Assembly: GCF_022968135.1 (NCBI RefSeq)
Contig: NZ_JALJRA010000002.1
Coordinates: 186,001-250,000, forward strand
DNA length: 64,000 nt
Direction: 5' to 3'
Origin: Pseudorhizobium tarimense
GTDB taxonomy: Bacteria; Pseudomonadota; Alphaproteobacteria; Rhizobiales; Rhizobiaceae
How positions within the stretch are numbered: position 1 is the first letter of the stretch; each line of letters begins with the position of its first letter. A program made the translations under genes and the position numbers. Shown in pieces: positions 1 to 9,416 of the stretch. The notes under the pieces are model-generated. The model was not told where the DNA came from. It searched no databases and was given only the letters and a program-made list of their open reading frames with translations.

Positions 1-207
1 CAACTTGGACTGTCGGACTACGTGCGGGTAACGACGGAGGTGACGGCCACGCATGCAGAAGCTGCGGACATGCAGGATCTCCAACTCTCAGCCGGAGCGA
101 TCGTGCTGGTGACGCGGTCCTTGAATGCGGATGTCGACGGCGTAGCCGTTCAGTTCGCGGTCAGCCGGTTTCCGGCAGACCGCGTTCAGTTCACAGTCGA
201 GACCTGA
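1..207 (+). CDS. phnF: GntR-family regulator, C-terminal fragment (PhnF-like)
   Basis: Open at the left edge of the window; about 68 codons remain before TGA at 205-207. The visible part matches the last beta strands of a UTRA ligand-binding domain, with the string VLVTRSLNADVDG followed by VQFAVSRFPADRVQFTVE, which closely resembles the end of PhnF-type regulators of phosphonate metabolism. The HTH domain lies outside the window, so the assignment to PhnF rather than another HutC-subfamily GntR protein is an inference. It is convergent with gpmA, 26 bp away. Confidence 0.65.
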   Translation, partial: QLGLSDYVRVTTEVTATHAEAADMQDLQLSAGAIVLVTRSLNADVDGVAVQFAVSRFPADRVQFTVET

Positions 208-233
208 GCCGGAGAAGTGCCCGACGTTTCAAC

Positions 234-869
234 TCAATGGGCGCCGGACATGTCGCCGAGAACTTCCTTGGAAGCCACCGTCGAATCCGGGTTCAGCTTA
301 TAGACCATCGGCACGCCGGTCGCGAGATTGAGCTTCAGGATCTCGTCCTTCGTCATCCGGTCGAGCACCATGACCAGCGAGCGCAACGAATTGCCGTGCG
401 CGGCAACCAGAACCGTCTGCCCACGCAGCACGCGCGGAAGGATTTCGGTCATGTAATAGGGCCAGACGCGGGCACCGGTGTCGCGCAGGCTTTCCCCGCC
501 CGGCGGCGGCACGTCGTAGGATCGGCGCCAGATATGCACCTGCTCCTCACCCCATTTTTCGCGCGCATCGTCCTTGTTCAGGCCGGAGAGATCGCCGTAA
601 TCACGCTCGTTGAGTGCTTGGTCGCGGATGGTCTCGAGATCCGGCTGACCGACCGTGTCAAGCACGATGCGCAGCGTCTCCTCGGCGCGCTTCAGAACCG
701 ACGTGAAGGCGATATCGAACGTGAGGCCTGCATCGGCGAGCGCCTGCCCGCCGATTTCTGCTTCCTTGATGCCAAGTTCCGTCAGATCAGGGTCGCGCCA
801 GCCCGTGAACAGGTTCTTCAAGTTCCACTCGCTCTGGCCGTGGCGAACAAGGACAAGGGTGCCGCTCAT
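234..869 (-). CDS. gpmA: 2,3-bisphosphoglycerate-dependent phosphoglycerate mutase
   Basis: 211 aa, interconverts 3- and 2-phosphoglycerate in lower glycolysis in the cytosol. The phosphohistidine motif RHG is at residues 9-11 (H10 nucleophile), with R61, E88 in NERDYG and the second histidine H158 in AAHGNSLR, so all catalytic residues of the histidine phosphatase family are present. The protein is shorter than E. coli GpmA (about 250 aa), which is usual for the rhizobial form. It begins 21 bp after the dapB stop and appears to be the last gene of the minus-strand run mgsA-glk-ABC-dapB-gpmA. Confidence 0.95.
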   Translation of the reverse strand: MSGTLVLVRHGQSEWNLKNLFTGWRDPDLTELGIKEAEIGGQALADAGLTFDIAFTSVLKRAEETLRIVLDTVGQPDLETIRDQALNERDYGDLSGLNKDDAREKWGEEQVHIWRRSYDVPPPGGESLRDTGARVWPYYMTEILPRVLRGQTVLVAAHGNSLRSLVMVLDRMTKDEILKLNLATGVPMVYKLNPDSTVASKEVLGDMSGAH

Positions 870-890
870 GAAGTCAAATCCTCCGGATGA

Positions 891-1712
891 TCAATGGGTA
901 AGCCCGAGCACGTCGAGCATGTCGTAAAGCCCCGGCTTGCGCGTACGCCCCCAAAGAGCGGACGCAACGGCGCCACGGGCAAAGATGGAGCGGTCGCGGG
1001 CGCTGTGGGAAAGCGTCACGATCTCACCTTCGCCGGCCAGCAGCACGGAGTGATCGCCGACGACGGAGCCGCCGCGCAGCGTCGCAAACCCGATCGTACC
1101 ATCGGAGCGGGCGCCGGTATGGCCATCGCGAACTTTCACCGCATTGGGCTGAAGGGAGATCCCGCGCCCCTTGGCTGCGGCCTCCCCGAGCAGAAGGGCC
1201 GTGCCCGAAGGGGCGTCTACCTTGTGCTTGTGGTGCATTTCCACCACCTCGATATCCCATTGCGCGGCAGGAAGCGCGCGTGCCGCCTGTTCCACAAGCA
1301 CCCCAAGCAGATTGACACCGAGGCTCATATTGCCGGACCTGATGATGCGCGCATGACGCGCCGCCGCTTCGAACTTCTGTTCGTCGTTTGCCGAGCAGCC
1401 GGTTGTGCCGATGACGTGAACGATGCGGGCCTGCGCGGCAAGGCCGGCGAATTCGACACTTCCTGCAGGACTGGTGAAATCCAGGACGCCATCTGCATCG
1501 AGGAACGCTTCGAGCGGATCCGTTGTCACGGAAACACCAAGAGGACCGACTCCGGCAATCTCGCCCGCGTCCTTGCCCACAAAGGGTGAACCGTCTCGCT
1601 CGATCGCCGCATGCAGAACCGCTCCATCGGTCTCATGAATCACCCGGATCAGGGTCTGGCCCATGCGACCGGCAGCCCCTACCACCACGAGTTTCATCGG
1701 GTTGTCGCTCAT
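891..1712 (-). CDS. dapB: 4-hydroxy-tetrahydrodipicolinate reductase
   Basis: 273 aa, full length for the family. Catalyses the NAD(P)H-dependent reduction step of the diaminopimelate/lysine pathway, feeding peptidoglycan synthesis. The Rossmann glycine motif GAAGRMG is at residues 12-18. The signature [18 protein letters not shown] spans about 155-172, with catalytic H160 and K164. It lies 18 bp downstream of the ABC exporter gene and 21 bp upstream of gpmA, so co-transcription is likely. Confidence 0.95.
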   Translation of the reverse strand: MSDNPMKLVVVGAAGRMGQTLIRVIHETDGAVLHAAIERDGSPFVGKDAGEIAGVGPLGVSVTTDPLEAFLDADGVLDFTSPAGSVEFAGLAAQARIVHVIGTTGCSANDEQKFEAAARHARIIRSGNMSLGVNLLGVLVEQAARALPAAQWDIEVVEMHHKHKVDAPSGTALLLGEAAAKGRGISLQPNAVKVRDGHTGARSDGTIGFATLRGGSVVGDHSVLLAGEGEIVTLSHSARDRSIFARGAVASALWGRTRKPGLYDMLDVLGLTH

Positions 1713-1730
1713 GCTGTCAGTGCTTTCATC

Positions 1731-3539
1731 TCAGGAAGTAGGCTCGGGCAGTTGCAGGTTGTTGAGGCGAGCGTAAAGACCGTCCTTGCGCTGTGCAAGC
1801 GTCTCGTGACTTCCCTCCTCGACCAGGCGGCCCTCATGCATAACGACGATCTTGTCGGCATTGACGACGGTCGATAGGCGGTGCGCAATGACGACGACTG
1901 TCCGGCCGCTCATCGCCGTTTCCAGCGCCTTCTGCACGGCAGCTTCCGACTCGTTGTCGAGTGCCGACGTCGCCTCGTCGAGCAGCAGGATGGGCGCGTT
2001 GCGCACAAGAGCGCGCGCGATCGACAGGCGCTGACGCTGCCCGCCCGACAGCGTAACGCCGTTTTCGCCGACAGGCGTCTCGTAGCCGGACGGCTGCGCC
2101 AGGATGAAATCATGGGCATAGGCGAGCTTCGCCGCCTCCTCGACCTCGGCATCCGTCGCGTCGGGTCGGCCATAGCGGATGTTGTCGCGGATCGTCCCTT
2201 CAAACAGATAGGGCTGCTGCGAAACGTACGCGATGTGGTGTCGCAACGACGCCTTCGTCACGTCGCTGATATCCTGCCCGTCGATCAGGATCCGGCCGCC
2301 CGAGGGGTCGTAGAACCGGGGTATGAGGTTGATGATGGTTGACTTCCCGGCGCCCGAAGGACCGACGAGCGCCGTCGTCTTGCCGCCCTCGGCGACGAAG
2401 CTGATGCCCCTGACGACGGGCTGTCCGTTTCCATAAGAGAAGGTAACATCATCAAAGGCGATCTCGGCATCAGTGACGGAAAGATCCCTCGCGCCGGGCT
2501 TGTCGCGCTGCATTGGCTGCGTGTCGAGAAGCGCATAGATCATTCGGGCGTTGACCACCGCACGCTCCATCTGCACCTGCAGCTTGGCCAGCCGGCGCGC
2601 TGGATCGTAAGCGAGCAGCAGAGCCGTGACGAAGGCGAAGAAGGCACCGGGCGGAACGCCGTCATAGATCGAGCGGAATGCGGCATAGGCCAGCACGCTG
2701 GAGATCGCGAGGCCGGCGAAGGTCTCCGTCAGTGGCGCTGTGCGCTCGGAAAGACGGGCAATCTTGTTAGCACGATTTTCGGCCTGGCCGATGATGCCGT
2801 CGACCTTGCGGGTCAGTTCCTGCTCCATCGTGAACGCCTTGACGATGGCGATCCCTTGGATCGTCTCCTGCATCGCACCCAGCACATGGCTGTTGAGGAT
2901 GATGGACTCGCGCGTGGCGCTGCGAAGGCGGCGCGAGACGTAGCGAAGGGCATAAAGAAGCGGCGGCGCCACGACAAAGACGATCAGAGACAGGACCGGA
3001 TCCTTCATCACCATCACCCCGATCAGCGAGATCAACGTGAGAAGATCTCGTGCGGTGGAGGTGACGGTGAGGTTGAGCACATCCCGGATGCCGTTGACGT
3101 TCTGGCTCACCTGCGCCGCGATCTGGGCCGAGCGGGCCTCGCTGAAGAAGCCGACCGAAAGGCTCATCAGATGCGTGTAAAGGCGGCGCTGATAGCCGGC
3201 GACGATGTTATTGCCGATCTTGGAGAGCGTCACCGAATGCCCGTAGGTGGCAAACCCGCGCAGCACGAAGGCGATGAAGATCGCGCCGCAGATCAGCCAT
3301 ACCACGTCTGCCCGCTGGTTCGCGAAGGCCTCGTTGACGACGGACTCCATGATCCAGGCGGTGAAGGCAGTCGAAAGCGCCACGATCACCAGGCAGAAGA
3401 TGGCGAACGCATAGCCGCGAATGTGGTCGCGGCCGTTCTCGGCAATCACGCGCTTGAGGACACTGGTAATGGTACCGGAGTCGAGATGTGATTTCTTGTC
3501 TTTCGCTGCGCCCAAAAAGGAAGATCCCTCAGCATTCAT
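1731..3539 (-). CDS. ABC exporter, fused permease-ATPase (MsbA/lipid-exporter type)
   Basis: 602 aa half-transporter: an N-terminal six-helix type I exporter domain (about residues 40-350) fused to one nucleotide-binding domain. Walker A GPSGAGKST is near residue 391, the LSGGQ signature near 494 and Walker B ILLLDEATSAL near 513. An open frame continues upstream to 3950, but that part is antisense to glk and is low-complexity in character. ATG at 3539, giving MNAEGSSF, is the sensible start. It would act as an inner-membrane homodimer. Substrate is not deducible; lipid or polysaccharide precursors are usual for the closest families. It sits between glk and dapB on the same strand. Confidence 0.85.
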   Translation of the reverse strand: MNAEGSSFLGAAKDKKSHLDSGTITSVLKRVIAENGRDHIRGYAFAIFCLVIVALSTAFTAWIMESVVNEAFANQRADVVWLICGAIFIAFVLRGFATYGHSVTLSKIGNNIVAGYQRRLYTHLMSLSVGFFSEARSAQIAAQVSQNVNGIRDVLNLTVTSTARDLLTLISLIGVMVMKDPVLSLIVFVVAPPLLYALRYVSRRLRSATRESIILNSHVLGAMQETIQGIAIVKAFTMEQELTRKVDGIIGQAENRANKIARLSERTAPLTETFAGLAISSVLAYAAFRSIYDGVPPGAFFAFVTALLLAYDPARRLAKLQVQMERAVVNARMIYALLDTQPMQRDKPGARDLSVTDAEIAFDDVTFSYGNGQPVVRGISFVAEGGKTTALVGPSGAGKSTIINLIPRFYDPSGGRILIDGQDISDVTKASLRHHIAYVSQQPYLFEGTIRDNIRYGRPDATDAEVEEAAKLAYAHDFILAQPSGYETPVGENGVTLSGGQRQRLSIARALVRNAPILLLDEATSALDNESEAAVQKALETAMSGRTVVVIAHRLSTVVNADKIVVMHEGRLVEEGSHETLAQRKDGLYARLNNLQLPEPTS

Positions 3540-3619
3540 GGCGCTGGAGCCCGGATGGCCCGGCGTCGCGGGTCTATACCGGCTGCGGACGGGCTTGGCT
3601 AGTGCTGCAGGCCATGGTC

Positions 3620-4642
3620 TCAGCCCTGCCAGCGCCGCCCTTGCGTCGGGATGCCGTAGCTCGTCGGTGTGCGGGCATAGCTGGCAAGCCCGGCGATCGC
3701 AGCAAGCGGATGCGTGACGACGAAGGTCGGGATCTGCCGCATCAAGGCGCTGTGCGGCGCCTTGTCCTCGAACGCCCGGCGGAACTCCGGCTGGTTCAGC
3801 GCCGGGATAATCCTCTGCGAGATGCCACCGGCCAGATAGACCCCGCCCTTCGCCATGAAGATCAGTGCCATGTCGCCGGCGAGCCGTCCGAGATAGGTGG
3901 AAAAGAGCGAGACCGTCTCCGCTGCCTGGCGATTGCTTCCCGATTGCCAACCCGCAGTCACATCGGATGGCAGGGTGAGGGTAGCATCCATCCCATCCGC
4001 TGCGCAGACGGCTCGGTAGATGTTGACGAGGCCGCGGCCGCAGAGAAGCTGCTCGGCCGAAATCCGTCCCTCGATAGGCTCCAGATACGGGAAAATCTGA
4101 TAGTCCCGCTGCGAACGAGGACCGATGTCCACGTGGCCGCCTTCGCCCGGAACGGGAAACCAGGTTCCACGCGCATGCACCAGTCCGGCAACACCAAGAC
4201 CCGTGCCGGGGCCAAGCACAACACGAGAAGCAACCGTAGGCCTCGCGGAGGGACCAATCACCTCGCGGTAGTCCTCCGTCAGGCAGGCAGCCGCAAGCGC
4301 CTGTGCTTCGAAGTCGTTCAAAACCAGAACGTCTTCGAAACCGAGATCGGAAATCAAGGCGTTTGGCCGGACGATCCAGTCGCAGTTCGTCAGGTCGATC
4401 TCGTCGCCTTCGATCGGGCCGGCGACCGCCAGAATTGCGGAGCGCGGCCTGACGCTCGTCTTCTCCAGGACGTCCATCCGGATCGCATCATCGATGGTCG
4501 GGAAGTCCGCCGTCCGCAAGTTCGGGAACTGGATTGGTTCGGAACTTTCGTCGGCAAGGATGCAGAACCGGGCGTTGGTGCCGCCGATATCGCCGAGCAG
4601 GATCGGAAAGGGCAGGCGATGGTTTTCGGCGGCGTGATGCAT
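3620..4642 (-). CDS. glk: Glucokinase (Glk family)
   Basis: 340 aa, ATP-dependent phosphorylation of cytosolic glucose to glucose-6-phosphate. The N-terminal phosphate loop [10 protein letters not shown] is at about residues 17-26, followed by LAVAGPI and the sugar-binding NCDW. The glycine-rich [14 protein letters not shown] segment and EGGHVDIGP are also visible. These are features of the proteobacterial Glk family rather than ROK kinases (no CxCGxxGCxE zinc motif). The gene starts 25 bp after mgsA, which places glucose phosphorylation and the methylglyoxal bypass in one transcript. Confidence 0.93.
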   Translation of the reverse strand: MHHAAENHRLPFPILLGDIGGTNARFCILADESSEPIQFPNLRTADFPTIDDAIRMDVLEKTSVRPRSAILAVAGPIEGDEIDLTNCDWIVRPNALISDLGFEDVLVLNDFEAQALAAACLTEDYREVIGPSARPTVASRVVLGPGTGLGVAGLVHARGTWFPVPGEGGHVDIGPRSQRDYQIFPYLEPIEGRISAEQLLCGRGLVNIYRAVCAADGMDATLTLPSDVTAGWQSGSNRQAAETVSLFSTYLGRLAGDMALIFMAKGGVYLAGGISQRIIPALNQPEFRRAFEDKAPHSALMRQIPTFVVTHPLAAIAGLASYARTPTSYGIPTQGRRWQG

Positions 4643-4667
4643 CGGTTCCAGCAGTCGTTGGTGTCGG

Positions 4668-5045
4668 TTATTGGAAATCGATCAGGCGTTCCGCGGTGGC
4701 GCGGTTGAGCGCCATCGGAATGTCGTAGACGGTTGCAAGCCGCGTGAGCGCCTTCACGTCGACGTCGTGCGGCATGGAGGTCAATGGATCGATGAAGAAG
4801 ATCAGCATCGCCACCTCGCCCGTGGCGATCATCGCGCCGATCTGCTGGTCTCCGCCGAGCGGTCCGCTTTTGAGGCGGGTGACGGCAAGCCCGGGGCAGG
4901 CATCCTGGATTCGCCCACCCGTGGTACCCGTTGCAACCAGCCGGAACCTCGAAAGCGCCTGCTGATGCTGTTGCGCGAAGGCCGCCATGTCGTCCTTCTT
5001 CTCGTCGTGAGCGATGAGCGCGATGCAGGGAGAGGTCAAAGGCAA
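4668..5045 (-). CDS. mgsA: Methylglyoxal synthase
   Basis: 125 aa. Converts dihydroxyacetone phosphate to methylglyoxal and phosphate, a bypass that relieves sugar-phosphate stress. By alignment with the E. coli enzyme the catalytic set D66 (GGDQQIG), D86 (FFIDP), H93 and D96 (PHDVDVKAL) is intact, as is the substrate-binding TGTTGG. The only start that fits family length is TTG at 5045; an in-frame stop lies 36 bp upstream and no ATG or GTG is available between. A rare start codon may keep expression of this toxic-product enzyme low, though that is inference. Confidence 0.92.
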   Translation of the reverse strand: MPLTSPCIALIAHDEKKDDMAAFAQQHQQALSRFRLVATGTTGGRIQDACPGLAVTRLKSGPLGGDQQIGAMIATGEVAMLIFFIDPLTSMPHDVDVKALTRLATVYDIPMALNRATAERLIDFQ

Positions 5046-5121
5046 GGTCTCGCGACGGATGAGATCGATGTGCAGCTTCTACAGCGGAGCAGCGCAGTTG
5101 AAAAGTGGAGCGCCTGCCGCG

Positions 5122-6159
5122 TTAGTCAAACGGCCGCGGAAGCGGCGTCGGTCCCAGCTCCGGCAGCGGCTTCGGCGCCTGCTGGATGATCGCCTCGATG
5201 TTCTGAACCGGTGCCGCTACGGCCGCCGGTTCCGAATAGGCCATCGTCGCCTCGCTGCCTGCGGCAGCAGGCGCGGCCAGCACGGCAGCACAGGCCTTTG
5301 GAAGATCGGAGAGCATCACCTGGCGCGGCTTGACCGGCTTGGCGTTCGGATCCTTCTTCGGCTTTGCCCACGGCTCTTCGGTGAACCACCAGGCGAGCGA
5401 CTTGTCGCAGCCGTCCCCTTCGCCCACCCGCGCCTGCGGCTTGCAGTTGCTCGCTCCTGCAGGGCAGCCGATGCGGATGTGGAAGTGTTCGTCGTGACCG
5501 TAGATGGGCCGGACCTTGCCCAGGTTGGTGCGGTCGCCGCGCCAGGTCTCGCAGAGCTTCTTCTTGATCGCCGGGTTAACGAAGACCCGCTCAACCTGCG
5601 GGTAGCTCGCCGCCTGCATGACCACCCGTGCGTGGGTATCGGTCCAGCGCCTGGAATCGACGGTGAGGAATTTACTCTTGTCGAGCATGGAGGTGAACGG
5701 CATGTCCTCGCGCTGTTGCGGCGAGAGTGGCGTTGCCGGCTTCGGCGTGAACCAAACGTCGGCATCAAGCCCGATCTGGTGCGATGCGTGCCCGAAGAGC
5801 ATCGGGCCGCCCCGCGGCTGGGAAATGTCTCCCACCAGAATGCCGGAACCCCAGCCGAGAGCTGCCGCATCCAGGGAAAACCGCTCCAGCAGCGCGATCA
5901 GCTCGGGATTGCCCCAGCGGCGGTTGCGCGAAAGCCGCATGGCCTGCCATGTCGGTCCGTCAGTCGGGAGCGCGATGGCGCCTGCCATGCACCCCTTGGC
6001 ATAGGAGCCGATCGGGGCAGCGGCGCTCTGGCTCGGCAGTTTCGCCGCACCGAAAAGCTCCTTGGCCGGCTTCGTCTCCGCTGCGGCTCCTCCGGCGAAG
6101 AGCGCAAGCCCCAGTCCCGCGGCCAACATCACGGTGCTCATCCTTGTTGTGCTGCGCAT
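5122..6159 (-). CDS. mepA: Penicillin-insensitive murein endopeptidase (M74 family)
   Basis: 345 aa periplasmic zinc peptidase that cleaves D-Ala-mesoDAP cross-links in peptidoglycan. A signal peptide ends near residue 27 (GGAAA-ET). The family metal and catalytic motifs are present: GHASHQIGLDAD at 123-134 and GHDEHFHIRIGCP further on. Several cysteines (CMAG, KKLCET, GCPAGASNCK, GCDK) fit the disulfide-rich fold. The last 60 residues are an Ala/Pro-rich tail ending in PTPLPRPFD, longer than the E. coli protein. It is divergent from yejA with 176 bp between the start codons. Confidence 0.93.
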   Translation of the reverse strand: MRSTTRMSTVMLAAGLGLALFAGGAAAETKPAKELFGAAKLPSQSAAAPIGSYAKGCMAGAIALPTDGPTWQAMRLSRNRRWGNPELIALLERFSLDAAALGWGSGILVGDISQPRGGPMLFGHASHQIGLDADVWFTPKPATPLSPQQREDMPFTSMLDKSKFLTVDSRRWTDTHARVVMQAASYPQVERVFVNPAIKKKLCETWRGDRTNLGKVRPIYGHDEHFHIRIGCPAGASNCKPQARVGEGDGCDKSLAWWFTEEPWAKPKKDPNAKPVKPRQVMLSDLPKACAAVLAAPAAAGSEATMAYSEPAAVAAPVQNIEAIIQQAPKPLPELGPTPLPRPFD

Positions 6160-6200
6160 GCCTGCTGTCGTCCCCGCAAATCACCTCGATCGAATCTAAC

Positions 6201-6225
6201 GTGAAACGGGATTTTGGTGAAACGG
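6201..6225. repeat. Direct repeat GTGAAACGG x2 in the mepA-yejA divergent promoter region
   Basis: Two perfect copies of the 9-mer GTGAAACGG lie at 6201-6209 and 6217-6225, 16 bp apart centre to centre, within the 176-bp region between the mepA and yejA start codons. The spacing of about one and a half turns is compatible with a regulator that binds direct repeats, but no known operator was recognised. Nothing else was seen in the region apart from its AT-richer character. Confidence 0.3.
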
Positions 6226-6335
6226 AGATTGTTCACACGAGACGTCGCGATAAAACGCTTGTGAGCGTCCTGGCCTGTATTTCGCCCGACTTTGCCCTAT
6301 GCTTCGGAGCAACAAGAACAGAAAAGGGTTTTTGC

Positions 6336-8183
6336 ATGTTGGCCCACCGCCGCTTCACCGCATTCGTCCTGTCATTGGCTCTCGCCGTGCCCGTGTTGTC
6401 GGGACCCAGCAGAGCTCAGGAGGCGGAAGACCAGTGGCAGCACGGTGTCGCGACCGTTGGCGACCTCAAGTATTCGGAAGGCTTCCCGCACTTTGACTAC
6501 GTCAATCCGCAGGCTCCCAAAGGCGGACCGCTGCGGCTGGCGGTGGAAGGTAACTACGACACGCTGAACCCGCTCCTCGCGCGTGGCGAACCCGCTTCGG
6601 GTCTCTCCCATGTGTTCGAACCCTTGCTTGTTCCGGCCGATGACGAACTGAACTCAGTGTACGGCCTCCTCGCGGAATCCCTCAGCTATCCGGACGACTA
6701 TTCCTCCGTCACGTTCCGGCTGCGGCCGGAGGCGAAATGGGCGGACGGGAAGCCGGTGACGCCGGAAGACGTCATCTTCAGTTTCGAGAATGCCAAGGAA
6801 AACGTTCCCCAGATGGAGTTCTACTACCGCCACGTGGTGAAGGCGGAGAAGACGGGTGAACGTGAAGTCACTTTCACCTTCGACGAACCGAACAACCGGG
6901 AACTCCCGCAGATCGTCGGACAGTTGACGATCGTGCCGAAGCACTGGTGGGAAGGAAAGGGGCCCAACGGAGAACAGCGCGACATCAGCCGCACGACCCT
7001 GGAGCCACCGCTGGGATCCGGGCCATACAAGGTCGCGTCGCTCAATCCCGGCTCGGCGATCACCTACGAACTGCGCGACGACTACTGGGGCAAGGACGTG
7101 AACGTCAACGTGGGCCAGAACAACTTCGGTACGATCACTTACCGCTACTATGCCGATCGTGACGTGATGTTTGAGTCCTTCCGCTCCGGCAACGAGGATT
7201 ACTGGTGGGAAAATACCGCCCGGCGCTGGGCGACCGCCTACGATTTTCCGGCCGTCAAGGAGGGGCGCGTCAAGCTGGAGGAATATGAAAACGAGCTGCG
7301 CAAGGTCGGCGTCATGGTCGGCTTCGTCTTCAATACCCGACGCGAGAAGTTCGCCGACCCGCGTGTGCGGGAAGCCCTCAACTACGCCTTCGACTTTGAG
7401 GAGTTGCGGCGAACAATCTTCTACGACTCCTATGATCGGGTCGACAGCTTCTTCTTCCGGACAGAGCTTGCGTCGTCTGGCCTTCCGGAAGGACGCGAAC
7501 TGGAAATCCTCAATGAGGTGAAAGACCTCGTTCCACCCAAAGTCTTCACCCAGCCCTACGAGAACCCGGTGAACGGCGACCCTCAGAAGCTCCGGGAGAA
7601 CTTGCGCAAGGCAGTCAACCTCCTGAAGGACGCCGGCTACGAGTTGCGCGGAAACCAGATGGTGAACATCAAGACCGGCGAGCCGCTCAGCTTCGAGATC
7701 ATGCTTGGTGGTCCGACAATCGAGCCGGTCGCGCTCGCCTTCGCCCGCAATCTAAAGATGATTGGTGTGGAGGCGACCGTGCGCAGCGTCGAGCAGTCTC
7801 AGTTCACTAACCGCTGGCGCTCGCGTGATTTCGACGTAATGTACAATGCCTGGGCCCAGTCGGCCAATCCGGGCAATGAGCAGGCGGAATACTGGGGCTC
7901 TCAAGCGTCTGACCGCGAGGGTTCGCAGAACTACAGCGGCATCAGCGATCCGGGTGTCGACGCGCTGATCCGAAAGGTCATCTTCGCCAAAGACCGCGAC
8001 GAGCAGATCGCCGCCGTGAAGGCGCTGGACCGTGTGCTGCTCGCCCACCACATCGTCGTGCCGACTTACAGCTCCAAGACGTCGCGGATCGCCTACTGGG
8101 ATACGATTGCGCATCCGGATCCGTTGCCGGAATATTCGCTGGGCTTTCCGTCGATCTGGTGGTCCACCAAGGCTGCAAACTAG
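6336..8183 (+). CDS. yejA: Peptide ABC transporter, periplasmic binding protein YejA
   Basis: 615 aa family-5 solute-binding protein with an N-terminal signal peptide (LAVPVLSGPSRAQ-EA). The conserved start of the mature domain, HGVATVGDLKYSEGFPHFDYVNPQAPKGG, and the long length typify the YejA branch. The start ATG at 6336 is chosen because the open frame upstream runs antisense to mepA. Related YejABEF systems import antimicrobial peptides, including nodule cysteine-rich peptides in sinorhizobia, and protect the cell by moving them inward; that role here is inferred from family. It leads a four-gene operon. Confidence 0.92.
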   Translation: MLAHRRFTAFVLSLALAVPVLSGPSRAQEAEDQWQHGVATVGDLKYSEGFPHFDYVNPQAPKGGPLRLAVEGNYDTLNPLLARGEPASGLSHVFEPLLVPADDELNSVYGLLAESLSYPDDYSSVTFRLRPEAKWADGKPVTPEDVIFSFENAKENVPQMEFYYRHVVKAEKTGEREVTFTFDEPNNRELPQIVGQLTIVPKHWWEGKGPNGEQRDISRTTLEPPLGSGPYKVASLNPGSAITYELRDDYWGKDVNVNVGQNNFGTITYRYYADRDVMFESFRSGNEDYWWENTARRWATAYDFPAVKEGRVKLEEYENELRKVGVMVGFVFNTRREKFADPRVREALNYAFDFEELRRTIFYDSYDRVDSFFFRTELASSGLPEGRELEILNEVKDLVPPKVFTQPYENPVNGDPQKLRENLRKAVNLLKDAGYELRGNQMVNIKTGEPLSFEIMLGGPTIEPVALAFARNLKMIGVEATVRSVEQSQFTNRWRSRDFDVMYNAWAQSANPGNEQAEYWGSQASDREGSQNYSGISDPGVDALIRKVIFAKDRDEQIAAVKALDRVLLAHHIVVPTYSSKTSRIAYWDTIAHPDPLPEYSLGFPSIWWSTKAAN

Positions 8184-8231
8184 CCTAGCCGCAGGCGGTG
8201 TGGCATCACTAGGAAAACGAATCACCGAAGA

Positions 8232-8247
8232 CGCGGCCGGGGCCGCG
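8232..8247 (+). repeat. GC-rich hairpin between yejA and yejB
   Basis: The 138-bp gap between yejA and yejB contains the perfect inverted repeat CGCGGC - CGGG - GCCGCG. No T-run follows, so it is more likely a 3' stabiliser of the yejA message or a partial attenuator that sets binding-protein levels above permease levels than a full terminator. No other gene is visible in the gap. Confidence 0.35.
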
Positions 8248-8321
8248 AAGGAAGGACGACACCGGTTGACGCTGACCATGCCGAGTGCCTTTGCTCCCCC
8301 ATCGATGGGATCTAGCTGCTG

Positions 8322-9416
8322 ATGGGCGCCTATATCCTTCGACGACTGCTTCTGATGATCCCGACCATGATCGGCATCATGGGCATTTCCTTCCTGGTCG
8401 TGCAGTTTGCCCCTGGCGGGCCGGTGGAGCAGGTGATTGCACAGCTGACGGGCCAGGGCGACAGTGCCTCCGACCGCTTGTCGGGCGGTGGCGATTTGCT
8501 CGGCTCCCAGGGGGGCGGCTTTGAAGACAACTCCCGTTATCGCGGAGCACAGGGCCTCGATCCCGAATTCATCGCCAAGCTCGAGCAGCAGTTCGGCTTC
8601 GACAAGCCGCCGCTCACCCGCTTCCTCGACATGATGTGGGACTATCTTCGCTTCGATTTCGGCGAGAGCTTCTTCCGCAATGCCTCGGTGATCGATCTGA
8701 TCATCGACAAGCTGCCGGTTTCGGTCTCGCTCGGGTTCTGGATCCTGATCATTTCCTATGTGATCTCTATTCCGCTCGGCATCCGCAAGGCGGTCAAGGA
8801 CGGCTCCGCCTTCGACGTCTGGACCTCAGGCATCGTCATCGTCGGCTATGCGGTGCCGAGCTTCCTGTTCGGCATCCTGCTGATCGTACTCTTCGCCGGC
8901 GGCTCCTTCTTTGACTGGTTCCCGCTGCGTGGCCTCGTCTCGGAGAACTTTGCGCAGCTCTCCTGGTGGGAGAAGATCATCGATTACTTCTGGCACCTGA
9001 CGCTGCCGCTGATCGCGCTTTCCCTCTCTGCCTTCGCCACGACGACGCTGCTGACGAAGAACTCCTTCCTCGACGAGATCCGCAAGCAGTACGTCATCAC
9101 CGCCCGCGCCAAGGGCCTGCCGGAGCGGCGGGTGCTCTATGGCCATGTCTTCCGCAACGCAATGCTGATCGTGATCGCCGGCTTCCCGGGCGCGTTCATC
9201 TCCGCCTTCTTCACCGGCTCGTTGCTGATCGAAAACATCTTCTCCCTCGATGGTCTCGGTCGCCTGGGTTATCTCGCCATCGTCAATCGCGACTATCCGA
9301 TCGTCTTCGGAACCCTCTATATTTTCTCCCTTATGGGGCTTGTCGTCAGCCTGATCTCCGACCTGATCTATACCTGGATCGACCCACGCATCGATTTCGA
9401 GCGGAGGGACGTCTGA
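8322..9416 (+). CDS. yejB: Peptide ABC transporter permease YejB
   Basis: 364 aa inner-membrane permease of the oligopeptide/dipeptide class. An N-terminal transmembrane helix (residues about 8-30) is followed by a long periplasmic loop rich in Gly and Ser, then five more hydrophobic segments. The EAA-type cytoplasmic loop reads [23 protein letters not shown] (split here: [10 protein letters not shown] then GHVFRNAM). The stop codon overlaps the yejE start as TGATG, which indicates translational coupling. Confidence 0.92.
   Translation: MGAYILRRLLLMIPTMIGIMGISFLVVQFAPGGPVEQVIAQLTGQGDSASDRLSGGGDLLGSQGGGFEDNSRYRGAQGLDPEFIAKLEQQFGFDKPPLTRFLDMMWDYLRFDFGESFFRNASVIDLIIDKLPVSVSLGFWILIISYVISIPLGIRKAVKDGSAFDVWTSGIVIVGYAVPSFLFGILLIVLFAGGSFFDWFPLRGLVSENFAQLSWWEKIIDYFWHLTLPLIALSLSAFATTTLLTKNSFLDEIRKQYVITARAKGLPERRVLYGHVFRNAMLIVIAGFPGAFISAFFTGSLLIENIFSLDGLGRLGYLAIVNRDYPIVFGTLYIFSLMGLVVSLISDLIYTWIDPRIDFERRDV

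Noticed and set aside
3540-3950. 137-codon extension of the ABC exporter
   Set aside because: Overlaps glk in antisense and has shadow-frame composition; ATG at 3539 begins a normal exporter N terminus.
5784-6335. 184-codon N-terminal extension of yejA
   Set aside because: It runs antisense through mepA, is Arg/Pro/Ser-rich and lacks a signal peptide; ATG at 6336 gives a normal signal sequence and family length.
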